A stretch of 64,000 bases of DNA from an uncultured Prevotella sp. (lineage in GTDB: Bacteria > Bacteroidota > Bacteroidia > Bacteroidales > Bacteroidaceae), in contig URLI01000001.1 in assembly GCA_900548585.1 (NCBI GenBank), positions 36,033-100,032 of the forward strand, given 5' to 3'. Both the position numbers and the translations under genes were made by a program. Position 1 is the first letter of the stretch; the number at the start of each line of letters is the position of its first letter. Positions 1-8,127 of the stretch are shown piece after piece. The notes under the pieces are model-generated. The model did not search any database and was not told the origin of the DNA. It saw only the letters and a list, made by a program, of their open reading frames with translations.

Positions 1-69
1 ACGTTCAGCAGCGGCTCACGCGGAGGAGGCTCTCGTGGCGGCGGTGGTCACTTCGGTGGCCGCAGGTAG
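1..69 (+). CDS. C-terminal tail of a Gly/Arg-rich protein (5' truncated by window)
   Basis: Frame 1 is open from the first base to a TAG at 67-69. It encodes a tail made almost only of Gly, Ser and Arg, with GSRGGGSRGGGGHFGG near the end. Such tails occur on Bacteroidota membrane or RNA-binding proteins, but the functional domain lies outside the window, so no function can be assigned. A hairpin followed by a T-run about 110 bases downstream probably ends its transcript. Confidence 0.6.
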   Translation, partial: TFSSGSRGGGSRGGGGHFGGRR

Positions 70-178
70 GAAACCGATTTAGAATAATTAATCTCCAAAG
101 GTAAGCAAAAGTAATAATGATTGTTAGGAAAAGGAAATGACCTAAGTTAGGGATAACAAGACAGTCATATTGAATAGT

Positions 179-219
179 CAACACGCCTCGCGATGTGAAT
201 TGCCGGGCGTGTTTTTTCG
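179..219 (+). terminator. Putative intrinsic terminator
   Basis: AACACGCC near 180 pairs with GGCGTGTT near 207-214, and a run of six T follows on the plus strand. It lies between the partial plus-strand gene and the 3' end of the minus-strand phosphatase gene. The T-run favours use by the plus-strand gene. The rest of 70-283 shows no gene. Confidence 0.6.
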
Positions 220-283
220 TTCATCATAATGCGCAAGATATGCGAGTCAGGAATAAGACTGTATGGAAATATGAATGTGAAAG

Positions 284-808
284 TCAGTTAGTCAATACGA
301 TGGTGCGCACCTCCGCATTGCCCATACGCTCTATTTCCTTAATCTGCTTGTTGTGGTAGCGTGCCAGTATGGCCTTGTTTATTATCCCGTGCCCAACGGC
401 GAACACCACCTTGCCACGGTAATTCTCACTTATGAAATCAAGGAAACGGGCGGCGCGCAGCAGTAGGCAGTCAAGTGACTCGACGTCTTCGGGGAAGGCC
501 TCGCCCTTCAAGTCTGGTATAAACCGACCCGTGAACGCTCCCCAGTCACGCTCGCGCAGCAATGCGGTCGTCTCAACAGGCAGCCCACGCCGTTCTGCCA
601 CGATCCTGCATGTCTCAACGGCGCGGTCCAGGTCGCTCGACACGAAGGCGTCAATGTGCCTGCCGCTCATTTTATCTGCCAGCCTCCTTGCCTGCGCAAT
701 TCCCTTTTCGTTCAGTCTGCCATGCGTCTGTCCCTGCATTATCTGGTTCTCGTTGTCAAACGTCTCACCATGCCGTGCAAGTAATATGGTGGTCCTTTCG
801 CCAGTCAT
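284..808 (-). CDS. Histidine phosphatase family protein (phosphoglycerate mutase-like)
   Basis: This 174-residue protein opens with LLARHGET, the RHG phosphohistidine motif of the family, placing the nucleophile at His13. The second conserved histidine is in FAVGHG (His140), and RERDWGAFTGR supplies the usual acid/base region. Family members remove phosphate from small metabolites or proteins; close relatives include alpha-ribazole phosphatase and sugar-phosphate phosphatases. The substrate cannot be read from sequence. There is no signal peptide, so it is probably cytoplasmic. It is the last gene of a minus-strand run, 53 bases after dnaX, and may be cotranscribed with it. No cobalamin genes are nearby, which argues against naming it cobC. 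Confidence 0.88.
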   Translation of the reverse strand: MTGERTTILLARHGETFDNENQIMQGQTHGRLNEKGIAQARRLADKMSGRHIDAFVSSDLDRAVETCRIVAERRGLPVETTALLRERDWGAFTGRFIPDLKGEAFPEDVESLDCLLLRAARFLDFISENYRGKVVFAVGHGIINKAILARYHNKQIKEIERMGNAEVRTIVLTN

Positions 809-861
809 TCACATTCTTTTACATTGTTGTTAGTTGCTGAAAAGCCGTGTTCAAGTGCCGC

Positions 862-2610
862 TTACACAAGTTCAAGCCCGAGCCTCTCCTGCATCTTGGC
901 AATGGCCTCGTTATTCTTCACCAGTTCAACATACTGCTCCCGCCGTGTCATCACTTTTCCCACCTCGCTTTCTTCAGCTATCCGGTATGACACGGTTATG
1001 TCGTCGTTCTTCAGGTCGCGCACGAGTGTTGCACGTATATTTCCCTCAATTTTCGTTATCTCGTCAAGCAAAAGTTGGTTTTCCACCACCACCTCCACTT
1101 GTGGGAACTCCTTTATGTGCGGGATCAAGTTACTTATGCGTGCCGAGACACCGGCGAGTTGCTGCGGCATACGCTTGCACATGCCATACCACACCGACTG
1201 AAGTTCGTCTTCAGTGAAAGGCTTGTGTTCTCCAGTATCGGCATTTTCTTCCTTCTCACTGACATATTGGACGTTCTCGCCGGCTCTTTTCAGCCTTCGG
1301 AACGAGTAGCCGAGTTCATTCAGTTTGAAAGTCTTTCTTGGCCTCGCCACATCCTTGGGTGCTGCCACCGCCGGCCGGCCATCGACGGGTTTATTCTCCT
1401 CTCGCCCTGTCGCAGCCACCTGCTCTGCCGCGTGTTCTGACAAGGGTCGGTTGAATATCTTTCGGAACAGGGATTTCAATCTTCGGGGCTTCCGCCCCGC
1501 GTCAGGAACGTCGTCGTCCTGCTGTGTTATCTGCGCCACCTCTATGAGCGTGATTTCCACCAGCAGGCGTTTGTTGGTGCTCTGCTTATAGTTCACGTCG
1601 CACCGGTTCATTATCTTCAGAGCCCTGAAGAGGAAATCCGCCGTGCAGCGGCTGGCCTGCCCTGCATACCTTTCTGACAGACGCTGGCTCGTCTCGAGCA
1701 GTTCCACCGTCTGCGGGTCTTTAGCCATCAGCACGTTCCTCACATGCTTCGCAAGTCCCGTTATGAAGTTCCCCCCGTCGAACCCATTTGCCAGCACGCT
1801 GTTCAGCAGCACCATTATGTCCGCTGCCTTATTGTCGAGCGCGAGGTCTATGACGCGGAAATAGTTGTCGGAATCAAGAACGTTGAGATCCTCTATCACC
1901 TTCTTGTACGTCATGTCGCCCTGGCAGAACGATGCCGCCTGGTCGAAAATGCTGAGTGCGTCGCGCATACCTCCGTCGGCCTTCTCGGCAATCACCTCCA
2001 GAGCCTCCTCCTCGTATTTTATGCCCTCCTTCTCTGCCACCATCTTCAGGTGCGCCACGGTGTTCCTTACGGTCATCCGCTCGAAGTCGAATATCTGGCA
2101 GCGCGATATGATTGTAGGCAGTATTTTGTGTTTCTCCGTTGTCGCGAGTATGAATATGACATGTGCCGGCGGCTCCTCGAGTGTCTTGAGGAACGCGTTG
2201 AATGCCGCCGTTGACAGCATGTGCACCTCGTCGATTATGAACACCTTGTATTTTCCCACCTGCGGCGGTATGCGCGTCTGCTCCATCAGGGCCTTGATGT
2301 TCTCCACCGAGTTGTTGCTTGCCGCATCGAGTTCGAATATGTTGTAGGACCGTTGCTCCATGAACGACTTGCAACTCTCGCACTCCCCGCACGCCTCGCC
2401 TTCGGATGTCGGGTTACTGCAGTTTATTGCCTTTGCGAAAATCCTCGCACACGTCGTCTTCCCCACTCCGCGCGGCCCGCAGAACAGGTAGGCGTGTGCA
2501 AGTTTGCCGCTTTTCACCGCGTTCTTAAGCGTCGTGGTGAGAGCCTGCTGCCCCACAACGGTGTCAAACGTCATCGGACGGTATTTCCTTGCAGAAACGA
2601 TATATTCCAT
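862..2610 (-). CDS. dnaX: DNA polymerase III subunit gamma/tau
   Basis: This 582-residue protein is the ATPase of the clamp-loader complex, which loads the beta sliding clamp during replication. The N-terminal AAA+ domain shows Walker A GPRGVGKT (45-52), the zinc-binding cysteines Cys64, Cys74, Cys77 and Cys80, and Walker B VFIIDEVHML. LEEPP followed by FILATTEKHKILPTIISRCQ is the sensor region typical of DnaX. Residues from about 370 form a variable, charged linker and a C-terminal domain, as in tau-length products. The length fits Bacteroidales DnaX. I did not see a clear slippery site for a shorter gamma form. The start ATG at 2608-2610 begins with the family's usual YxxxARKYRP. Confidence 0.97.
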   Translation of the reverse strand: MEYIVSARKYRPMTFDTVVGQQALTTTLKNAVKSGKLAHAYLFCGPRGVGKTTCARIFAKAINCSNPTSEGEACGECESCKSFMEQRSYNIFELDAASNNSVENIKALMEQTRIPPQVGKYKVFIIDEVHMLSTAAFNAFLKTLEEPPAHVIFILATTEKHKILPTIISRCQIFDFERMTVRNTVAHLKMVAEKEGIKYEEEALEVIAEKADGGMRDALSIFDQAASFCQGDMTYKKVIEDLNVLDSDNYFRVIDLALDNKAADIMVLLNSVLANGFDGGNFITGLAKHVRNVLMAKDPQTVELLETSQRLSERYAGQASRCTADFLFRALKIMNRCDVNYKQSTNKRLLVEITLIEVAQITQQDDDVPDAGRKPRRLKSLFRKIFNRPLSEHAAEQVAATGREENKPVDGRPAVAAPKDVARPRKTFKLNELGYSFRRLKRAGENVQYVSEKEENADTGEHKPFTEDELQSVWYGMCKRMPQQLAGVSARISNLIPHIKEFPQVEVVVENQLLLDEITKIEGNIRATLVRDLKNDDITVSYRIAEESEVGKVMTRREQYVELVKNNEAIAKMQERLGLELV

Positions 2611-2697
2611 TTTATCTATCTGTTTTAACTTCCTTCATAAGTCAAGAAGTTAAGACAGCACCCTTGCCTTAACCATTCTTTAATACAGCCTCCTTTC

Positions 2698-3567
2698 TCA
2701 ACTTCCCCTCATTTTTTCCATCAACAAAATCTCCGGGCGATACTCGAAGTGCATGGTGTCGTAGTGATACCACCGTCCGCCCCATATAAAGCCGTGTTTC
2801 TCGAAAATCTCGACTATCTCATGCGGCATCTTGTTCCTGTATGGCACTTTGTCAGTCTCCTTTGCACCGGGCCTTGCCCACTGCCAATAGGTCTTGTAGT
2901 TGCCGCCAATGTCTATCGTCATGCCGTAGGAGTGCGCGCTCTGCCGCTTCGCCCCGCGCACCTGCCGCCAGTAGAACGACCCTTCCGACTTCAAGTAAGC
3001 CCTCATACCGTGTAGTTTTGCCAGTTCGTCGCGCACTGCCTTGAGATGTTCTGCCGCACCGTTCACCGTTGTGAACAGCACGCTTTGCCCGAACCAAGGC
3101 ACACTTACAAGATGTTTACGCACCTCTGCCGCCGAGCGGCCGTACATCTTCTTGAACAGTGCCTCGTTGCGGCTGCGCCCTGCGTCCTGCAGGAATTCCG
3201 GTATCCACGAACTCGTGTCGTAACGGAACGAAAACATATCCTCGATGTCGGCGTCGTCGAGTTTCTGCACGAACGACTTGTCCCTGCCGTCATCATAAAT
3301 CATCTCGCTGCCGTCCCTGAAGATAATCCTGTTGTCGCGGTAGCCCTTTATGAAATCGGGATAAGCCTCAATCAATGCCCTCGCACCGGCAGGTATTCCA
3401 CCAGCACCGTCCGTTTCGTCCACTCCACCGCTCCTGGCGGCAGACGGCAACGCGGACACCTCTTTCCTGCCGGTTATGTCCGTCCTTTCCTTACACCCCA
3501 ATCCAACAGCAAACACTGATGCCATCACCAGTGTTGCTGTCACTATTGAAAATATCTTCCTCACCAT
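2698..3567 (-). CDS. M15 family zinc metallopeptidase (D-Ala-D-Ala carboxypeptidase-like), probable lipoprotein
   Basis: This 289-residue protein has a hydrophobic leader ending GLGC at Cys25, so it is probably a lipoprotein, although the lipobox is not canonical. The catalytic domain is C-terminal. HSYGMTID gives the zinc ligands His212 and Asp219, and YDTMHFEYRPE gives Asp270 and the third ligand His273. This is the HxxxxxxD...DxxHFE arrangement of M15 peptidases, which trim D-Ala-D-Ala or cut L-Ala-D-Glu in peptidoglycan. The expected location is the periplasm or outer membrane. The gene lies 9 bases after the YARHG gene and before dnaX. Whether it is a carboxypeptidase or an endopeptidase cannot be told from sequence. 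Confidence 0.85.
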   Translation of the reverse strand: MVRKIFSIVTATLVMASVFAVGLGCKERTDITGRKEVSALPSAARSGGVDETDGAGGIPAGARALIEAYPDFIKGYRDNRIIFRDGSEMIYDDGRDKSFVQKLDDADIEDMFSFRYDTSSWIPEFLQDAGRSRNEALFKKMYGRSAAEVRKHLVSVPWFGQSVLFTTVNGAAEHLKAVRDELAKLHGMRAYLKSEGSFYWRQVRGAKRQSAHSYGMTIDIGGNYKTYWQWARPGAKETDKVPYRNKMPHEIVEIFEKHGFIWGGRWYHYDTMHFEYRPEILLMEKMRGS

Positions 3568-3576
3568 ACAACCACT

Positions 3577-3987
3577 CTATTCGTACCTGTGCAGGAATGT
3601 AATGTTGTAGTTCTCATACTTGTTGAACTCGCGCGCCGGCACCTCATTGCGCCACGGACTGTACCATGACTGCGAATTGAAGTAGTCACGCAGTTCCTCA
3701 TCATTGAAGCGCCTGCCGTGGCGTGCGTATATTGAGTTCTTCAGGACCCTTATCTGTCCCTTGTCCATGTTGTAGATGTCATCGTAGGTCACATAACTTG
3801 ATGACAGCCAGTCATACTGCGTCCCCCATACCGTATTCCTGCTGGTGTTTTTCCTGTTGCGTTTCACAGTGCGGTTTTTGCGTGGAATAGACGGGATCTG
3901 TGCCTTTGCCTCATATACTCCCGGCAAGGCCATCATTGCAGTAAGCAGGATGACCGTCAAAACTCTTTTGCTCTTAAAAATTCTCAT
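3577..3987 (-). CDS. YARHG domain-containing exported protein
   Basis: The protein ends in a YARHG domain: the signature IYARHGRRF, then a stretch with NSQSWYSPW and a Phe/Tyr-rich tail, over roughly residues 80-136. This domain is found in extracellular proteins, often with peptidases, and its function is unknown. I place the start at the ATG at 3985-3987 (MRIFKSKRV), which gives a signal peptide ending near YEAKA. An in-frame ATG lies two codons earlier at 3993. A longer frame begins at 4038, but that position overlaps a clear promoter box, so it is unlikely. The M15 peptidase gene follows after 9 bases, suggesting a shared cell-envelope transcript. Confidence 0.8.
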   Translation of the reverse strand: MRIFKSKRVLTVILLTAMMALPGVYEAKAQIPSIPRKNRTVKRNRKNTSRNTVWGTQYDWLSSSYVTYDDIYNMDKGQIRVLKNSIYARHGRRFNDEELRDYFNSQSWYSPWRNEVPAREFNKYENYNITFLHRYE

Positions 3988-4035
3988 AGTCATTAATTTT
4001 AAAGGATTTGTGTAATGAAGTAATATTATTGCATA

Positions 4036-4043
4036 CAAAGATA
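4036..4043 (-). promoter_or_regulatory. Minus-7 promoter box (TATCTTTG)
   Basis: CAAAGATA on the plus strand reads TATCTTTG on the minus strand, an exact match to the Bacteroidota TAnnTTTG box. It sits about 45 bases before the YARHG start at 3987 and supports that start over the longer frame. Confidence 0.65.
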
Positions 4044-4307
4044 CGAAAATTTTTATTATCGCACAACTTCTTTATCATTAATTAACACATAATATACCTT
4101 GGGCGAATTACGTAAGCAAGTGCAAGGTTACGATTTTTCCCTGAATTGACTAACTTGTTTCTGCAACTTGAGACATTAACTTAGTTTCAATTCCATAAAC
4201 TTCCAAATGCCTGCAATCTTTTACCTTTTGTGGAACAATAATCACTGAATACAGACTTTACCCAACAAAACAGTCATATTCTGAACAGTAAAACAAAGAA
4301 AAATTAG
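4044..4307. other. AT-rich intergenic region, no gene seen
   Basis: This gap separates the minus-strand YARHG operon from the plus-strand AbiE pair, and the promoters of both lie at its edges. I see no open frame, RNA or repeat in the middle. The AT content is visibly higher than in the genes to the left, in keeping with the AT-rich toxin-antitoxin genes that follow. Confidence 0.5.
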
Positions 4308-4335
4308 TTTGCTGTTCATTTTTTCACTATCTTTG
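4308..4335 (+). promoter_or_regulatory. Promoter of the AbiE operon (TTTG ... TATCTTTG)
   Basis: TATCTTTG at 4328-4335 matches the TAnnTTTG box, with TTTG at 4308-4311 as the upstream element. The ATG at 4340 is only 4 bases beyond the box, so the expected transcription start falls at or next to the start codon. The mRNA is probably leaderless or nearly so. Confidence 0.65.
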
Positions 4336-4339
4336 CAGC

Positions 4340-4966
4340 ATGATTATGGACTTAGAACATATCGGCAACATTCCAGTAAGCACTTCTGCAATATCCTCAT
4401 TGTTTCCCGGGGTGAAGGCTGGCAATCACAAGGTGCGTAACCTTGAATTGAGTGGAAAGATTATCAGGCTAAAGAGGGGACTCTATGTCGTTGACCCCTC
4501 CATATCACATGTCGCGCTATCCACAGAGTTGATAGCCAACCATATCTACGCGCCATCGTATATATCCATGTTGTCGGCTCTGCGATATTATGGACTGACA
4601 CCCGAAACTGTATATACCACACAGTCAATGACAATCAAGCACTCACGCAGTTTTGACACCCCCGTAGGTCGCTTTGACTACCATTTCATGAACCGCGACG
4701 CATTTCACATCGGAGTCACCATCATAAACAAGCAAAACTACTCATTCCTGATGGCAACCCCGGAAAAGGCTCTCTGCGACCTCATTGCCAATTCGGCCCA
4801 AGTGAACCTGCGATACACGAAGGATGTTGAGGTGTATCTTGAAGAAGACATACGTATGGGAATTGACGGCCTTCTCAATATGGACATAAACATATTCGAA
4901 CAATACGTCAAGGCCGGAAAGAAGCCAAAATCTATTCAGACAATTATTAATTATTTGAAGCGATGA
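4340..4966 (+). CDS. AbiEi-type antitoxin (type IV toxin-antitoxin)
   Basis: This 208-residue protein resembles the AbiEi antitoxin family. An N-terminal winged helix covers about residues 10-55 (SSLFPGVKAGNHKVRNLELSG, then IIRLKRGLYV), and the body contains SYISMLSALRYYGLTPE and ATPEKALCDLI, both typical of the family. AbiEi proteins bind DNA and repress their own operon. They neutralise AbiEii without a stable complex, which is the hallmark of type IV systems. The stop codon overlaps the next start (ATGA), so the pair is translationally coupled. Both genes are AT-rich against their neighbours, which suggests acquisition by transfer. A second ATG lies two codons in. Confidence 0.87.
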   Translation: MIMDLEHIGNIPVSTSAISSLFPGVKAGNHKVRNLELSGKIIRLKRGLYVVDPSISHVALSTELIANHIYAPSYISMLSALRYYGLTPETVYTTQSMTIKHSRSFDTPVGRFDYHFMNRDAFHIGVTIINKQNYSFLMATPEKALCDLIANSAQVNLRYTKDVEVYLEEDIRMGIDGLLNMDINIFEQYVKAGKKPKSIQTIINYLKR

Positions 4967-5787
4967 ACGATACATACAATCAGATGTTGTCAAAGTACAA
5001 CCAGACAACCGAGCAACAAAGGCGTAACGCCATATTCGAAGTTAACCAACAGATAATACTCGCAGGTCTATACAGTGGTGGGTTCTTTGACGTGGCAGCC
5101 TTTTATGGCGGCACATGCCTGCGCATATTCCATGGCCTTCAACGTTTTTCGGAGGACATGGACTTCTCTCTTCTTGCACCAAACGACAACTTTGACTTCA
5201 CACAATACTTCCAGCCCATAATAGATGAATTTGCATTGGTTGGCAGAGAAGTTGAAATAAAGAAGAAAGACAAAAGGAACTTTGGAAAGGTGGAATCCGC
5301 CTTCATAAAAGACAACACCGATGTATATGACATTACTTTTAACACGGAAAAGTCTGTTAAGATCAAGATTGAAGTTGACACGCAGCCACCATTGAAATTC
5401 AATACGGAACAGAAACTTGTCCTCATGCCAAAGTCGTTTATGGTTCGTTGTTTCACCTTGCCCGACCTATATGCAGGAAAGATGCACGCCTTGGTGTATC
5501 GCGCATGGAAAAACCGGGTGAAAGGCCGTGACTGGTATGATTTCGAATGGTATGTACGCCACAGCATCCCGCTCGGTTTCACTCACTTGCATGAACGTGC
5601 CATCCTGTTCAATCAAGAAGACATAAGCAAAGAAACGTTCATTGAGAAACTAAAGGAACGGCTCTCGAAAGCCGACATCAATCAAGTAAAGGCGGATGTC
5701 ATGCCGTTTGTAAGCAATACAAAGGAACTCGACATTTGGTCGAAAGAGTATTTCCTTGAGCTGGCAGACATGATAAAATTTGAATAG
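4963..5787 (+). CDS. AbiEii-type nucleotidyltransferase toxin
   Basis: This 274-residue protein belongs to the nucleotidyltransferase AbiEii/AbiGii toxin family. The fingerprint is GGTCLR at 49-54 followed by SEDMDFSL, with Asp65 and Asp67 as the metal-binding pair. Further on, KMHALVYRAWKNRVKGRDWYD carries the conserved Lys and KGRDxYD motif. Related toxins (MenT-like) add nucleotides to tRNA acceptor ends; that activity is known from relatives and inferred here. The gene overlaps the antitoxin by four bases. AbiE systems give phage resistance or plasmid stabilisation in other hosts. All key residues visible to me are intact. Confidence 0.88.
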   Translation: MNDTYNQMLSKYNQTTEQQRRNAIFEVNQQIILAGLYSGGFFDVAAFYGGTCLRIFHGLQRFSEDMDFSLLAPNDNFDFTQYFQPIIDEFALVGREVEIKKKDKRNFGKVESAFIKDNTDVYDITFNTEKSVKIKIEVDTQPPLKFNTEQKLVLMPKSFMVRCFTLPDLYAGKMHALVYRAWKNRVKGRDWYDFEWYVRHSIPLGFTHLHERAILFNQEDISKETFIEKLKERLSKADINQVKADVMPFVSNTKELDIWSKEYFLELADMIKFE

Positions 5788-5877
5788 GCATATATTGAAA
5801 ATCAGCGCAACTGGCATGCAATGCCTAATTGCACATGCTGGCGGTGTCCTCATTTTTCTCGTTTTCAGCACTTTTTC

Positions 5878-5908
5878 TTTGGTGTTAAATGACAAATGAG
5901 TAACTTTG
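5878..5908 (+). promoter_or_regulatory. Promoter of the agmatine deiminase operon
   Basis: TTTG at 5878-5881 and TAACTTTG at 5901-5908 are separated by 19 bases, which is good Bacteroidota spacing. The start codon is at 5913, so the transcript is predicted to be leaderless or to carry only one or two leader bases. Confidence 0.7.
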
Positions 5909-5912
5909 TGCA

Positions 5913-6998
5913 ATGAAAAAACGAAACGACACGAACCACGACAGGACAATCTTGCCTGCCGAGTGGGAGCCGCAGGGCGCGGTGATGATGACATGGCCGC
6001 ACGCCGCAACCGACTGGCTGCCATACCTTGACGAGATAACAGGGACATACCTGCAAATGGCCGAGGCGATCGCAAGGCACGAGAAACTGATAGTGGTGTC
6101 GCCCGACAAGAAAGACACTGAGGCGAAACTGCGCGCAAGACTCGGCGAGGAACTCGTGGCAAACATAATCATTGTTGAACTGCCAACAAACGACACATGG
6201 GCGCGGGACCACGGCTTCATCACGCTTCGCGGCAGCGACGGCAGCGCGGTGCTGCTCGATTTCCGTTTCAACGGATGGGGAGAGAAGTTCGAGGCAGGGC
6301 TTGACAACGAAATAAACCGTGGATTGCTGGAGGCACTGAAGGCCGGCGCCGCGCTACGAAACGAAAAGCCATTCAGATACGAAAGCCACCTCGACTTCGT
6401 TCTCGAGGGCGGATCAGTCGAGAGCGACGGACGCGGAACGATTTTCACCACCGCCTCATGCCTGCTCGCGCCGCGCCGCAACCAGCCGCTGACGCGCAGG
6501 GAGATTGACCGGAAACTGCGCGAGACGCTTCGCGCCGACAGGATAATATGGCTCGAGCACGGACAACTCGCGGGCGACGACACCGACGGACACATCGACA
6601 CCATCGTGCGCCCATGCCCAGACGACACCATATTATATATAAGGTGTGACGACCCGTCGGACGGGCATTACGCCGACTTCAAGGAAATGGAAAGGGAACT
6701 GCAAGACCTGAGAACACTGGACGGCAAGCCTTACAGGCTGCGGCCACTGCCTTTCCCAGACCCGATATTCCACGATGGCGAGCGGCTGCCGGCAACCTAC
6801 GCCAACTTCCTCGTTATCAACGGGGCGGTGCTCGCGCCGACATACGGACAGCCGGAGAACGACGCGAAGGCGATTGAGACACTGCAGGAGGCGTTCCCCG
6901 ACCGCGAGATCATACCGATAGACAGCACCATCATCGCACGGCAGCATGGCTCGATACACTGCTGCACGATGCAGTTCCCAAAGGAAATGGCGTTCTGA
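5913..6998 (+). CDS. aguA: Agmatine deiminase family protein
   Basis: This 361-residue protein belongs to the peptidyl-arginine/agmatine deiminase family, which converts agmatine to N-carbamoylputrescine and ammonia. Visible active-site motifs are TWARDHG (Asp99), EGGSVESDG (Glu165), DTDGHID (His227) and the catalytic cysteine in HGSIHCCT (Cys350, just after His349). There is no signal peptide, so it acts in the cytoplasm, unlike secreted Porphyromonas PAD enzymes. The next gene encodes the second enzyme of the same route, which strongly supports agmatine as substrate. No arginine decarboxylase gene is adjacent, so agmatine must come from elsewhere. Confidence 0.92.
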   Translation: MKKRNDTNHDRTILPAEWEPQGAVMMTWPHAATDWLPYLDEITGTYLQMAEAIARHEKLIVVSPDKKDTEAKLRARLGEELVANIIIVELPTNDTWARDHGFITLRGSDGSAVLLDFRFNGWGEKFEAGLDNEINRGLLEALKAGAALRNEKPFRYESHLDFVLEGGSVESDGRGTIFTTASCLLAPRRNQPLTRREIDRKLRETLRADRIIWLEHGQLAGDDTDGHIDTIVRPCPDDTILYIRCDDPSDGHYADFKEMERELQDLRTLDGKPYRLRPLPFPDPIFHDGERLPATYANFLVINGAVLAPTYGQPENDAKAIETLQEAFPDREIIPIDSTIIARQHGSIHCCTMQFPKEMAF

Positions 6999-7032
6999 AC
7001 AAGCAAGACAAACGGAAAAAGCAACAAGAGAT

Positions 7033-7941
7033 ATGAGAGAACTGAAAATAGGTATGCTGCAACAGCACAACACGGCAGACATGCGGCACAACATGGACCG
7101 CCTGGCAGCGGGCATCGAGGAACTCGCCGGACGCGGAGCGCGGCTCATAGTGCTGCAGGAACTGCACAACTCGCTCTACTTCTGCCAGACGGAAGACGTT
7201 CGTAAATTCGACCTCGCCGAAACAATCCCCGGGCCGTCAACGCAATTCTACGGCAAACTGGCACGGCAATGCGGAGTGGTGCTGGTGACATCGCTGTTCG
7301 AGAAACGCGCCGCAGGCCTCTACCACAACACCGCCGTGGTGATCGAGAAAGACGGAAGCATCGCCGGGAAATACCGCAAGATGCACATCCCGGACGACCC
7401 GGCATACTACGAGAAATTCTATTTCGCGCCCGGCGACATCGGCTTCCGCCCCATCGACACGAGCGTGGGACGGCTCGGCGTGCTGGTGTGCTGGGACCAG
7501 TGGTATCCCGAGGCCGCGCGGCTCATGGCACTGCGGGGGGCAGAGATACTGATATATCCCACGGCAATAGGCTACGACGCCAACGACAACGGGGCGGAAC
7601 AGCAACGGCAGCGCGAGGCATGGACAACAGTGATGCGCGGCCATGCCGTGGCCAACGGGCTGCCGGTCGTCGCGGTGAACCGCGTGGGGCTTGAGCCGGC
7701 CGAACCGCAGTGCGGGGCGGCAAGCGGCGATACCGCCGACGGGGGAATACAATTCTGGGGATCGTCGTTCGTTGCCGGGCCGCAAGGCGAACTGCTGCAC
7801 CGCGCACCGGAAGACGGCGAAGAGGCGTTTGTCGCCACAATCGACCTCGAACGCAGCGAGAACGTGCGCCGCTGGTGGCCGTTCCTGCGCGACAGGCGCA
7901 TAGACGAATACAAGGACATGACGCGGCGGTTCATCGATTAG
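7033..7941 (+). CDS. aguB: N-carbamoylputrescine amidase (carbon-nitrogen hydrolase)
   Basis: This 302-residue nitrilase-superfamily enzyme hydrolyses N-carbamoylputrescine to putrescine, carbon dioxide and ammonia. The catalytic triad is clear: Glu43 in VLQELH, Lys116 in GKYRKMHIPDD and Cys153 in LVCWDQWYPEAARL. The frame is open further upstream into aguA, but the ATG at 7033 gives the family's usual N-terminus (MRELKIGMLQ) and leaves 34 bases after aguA. With aguA it completes the agmatine route to putrescine. Polyamine synthesis is therefore the likely role. An array of 22-bp repeats follows its stop codon. Confidence 0.93.
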   Translation: MRELKIGMLQQHNTADMRHNMDRLAAGIEELAGRGARLIVLQELHNSLYFCQTEDVRKFDLAETIPGPSTQFYGKLARQCGVVLVTSLFEKRAAGLYHNTAVVIEKDGSIAGKYRKMHIPDDPAYYEKFYFAPGDIGFRPIDTSVGRLGVLVCWDQWYPEAARLMALRGAEILIYPTAIGYDANDNGAEQQRQREAWTTVMRGHAVANGLPVVAVNRVGLEPAEPQCGAASGDTADGGIQFWGSSFVAGPQGELLHRAPEDGEEAFVATIDLERSENVRRWWPFLRDRRIDEYKDMTRRFID

Positions 7942-7982
7942 ACCACGAGACATGGCCTGCATTCCGTACTCAACGGCAAGGC

Positions 7983-8063
7983 AAACACGGCGTATTTGGT
8001 AAGTAAACACGGCGTGTTTGGTCAGTAAATTCGGCGTGTTTACTTACCAAACACGCCGAATTT
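7983..8063. repeat. 22-bp-period palindromic array, 4 units (array 1)
   Basis: Four 15-bp cores begin at 7983, 8005, 8027 and 8049, exactly 22 bases apart, with 7-base spacers. The second core, AAACACGGCGTGTTT, is a perfect palindrome around one central base. The last core has C in place of G at the centre, as if inverted. The array lies between the convergent 3' ends of aguB and the AmpG-like transporter. Confidence 0.9.
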
Positions 8064-8127
8064 GCTTTCTTGCAAGCATCAGACTGCGAGCCACCGCGCC
8101 ATCAACTTGCAACCCGAAGGACATCAA

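Noticed and set aside
4340..5787. Abortive-infection defence island
   Set aside because: Only the AbiE pair is present. The flanking genes are housekeeping or polyamine genes, with no further defence families.
7983..8063. CRISPR array reading of the 22-bp repeats
   Set aside because: The repeats are 15 bases with 7-base spacers that are nearly identical within an array. CRISPR repeats are longer, spacers are unique and about 30 bases, and no cas gene is present.
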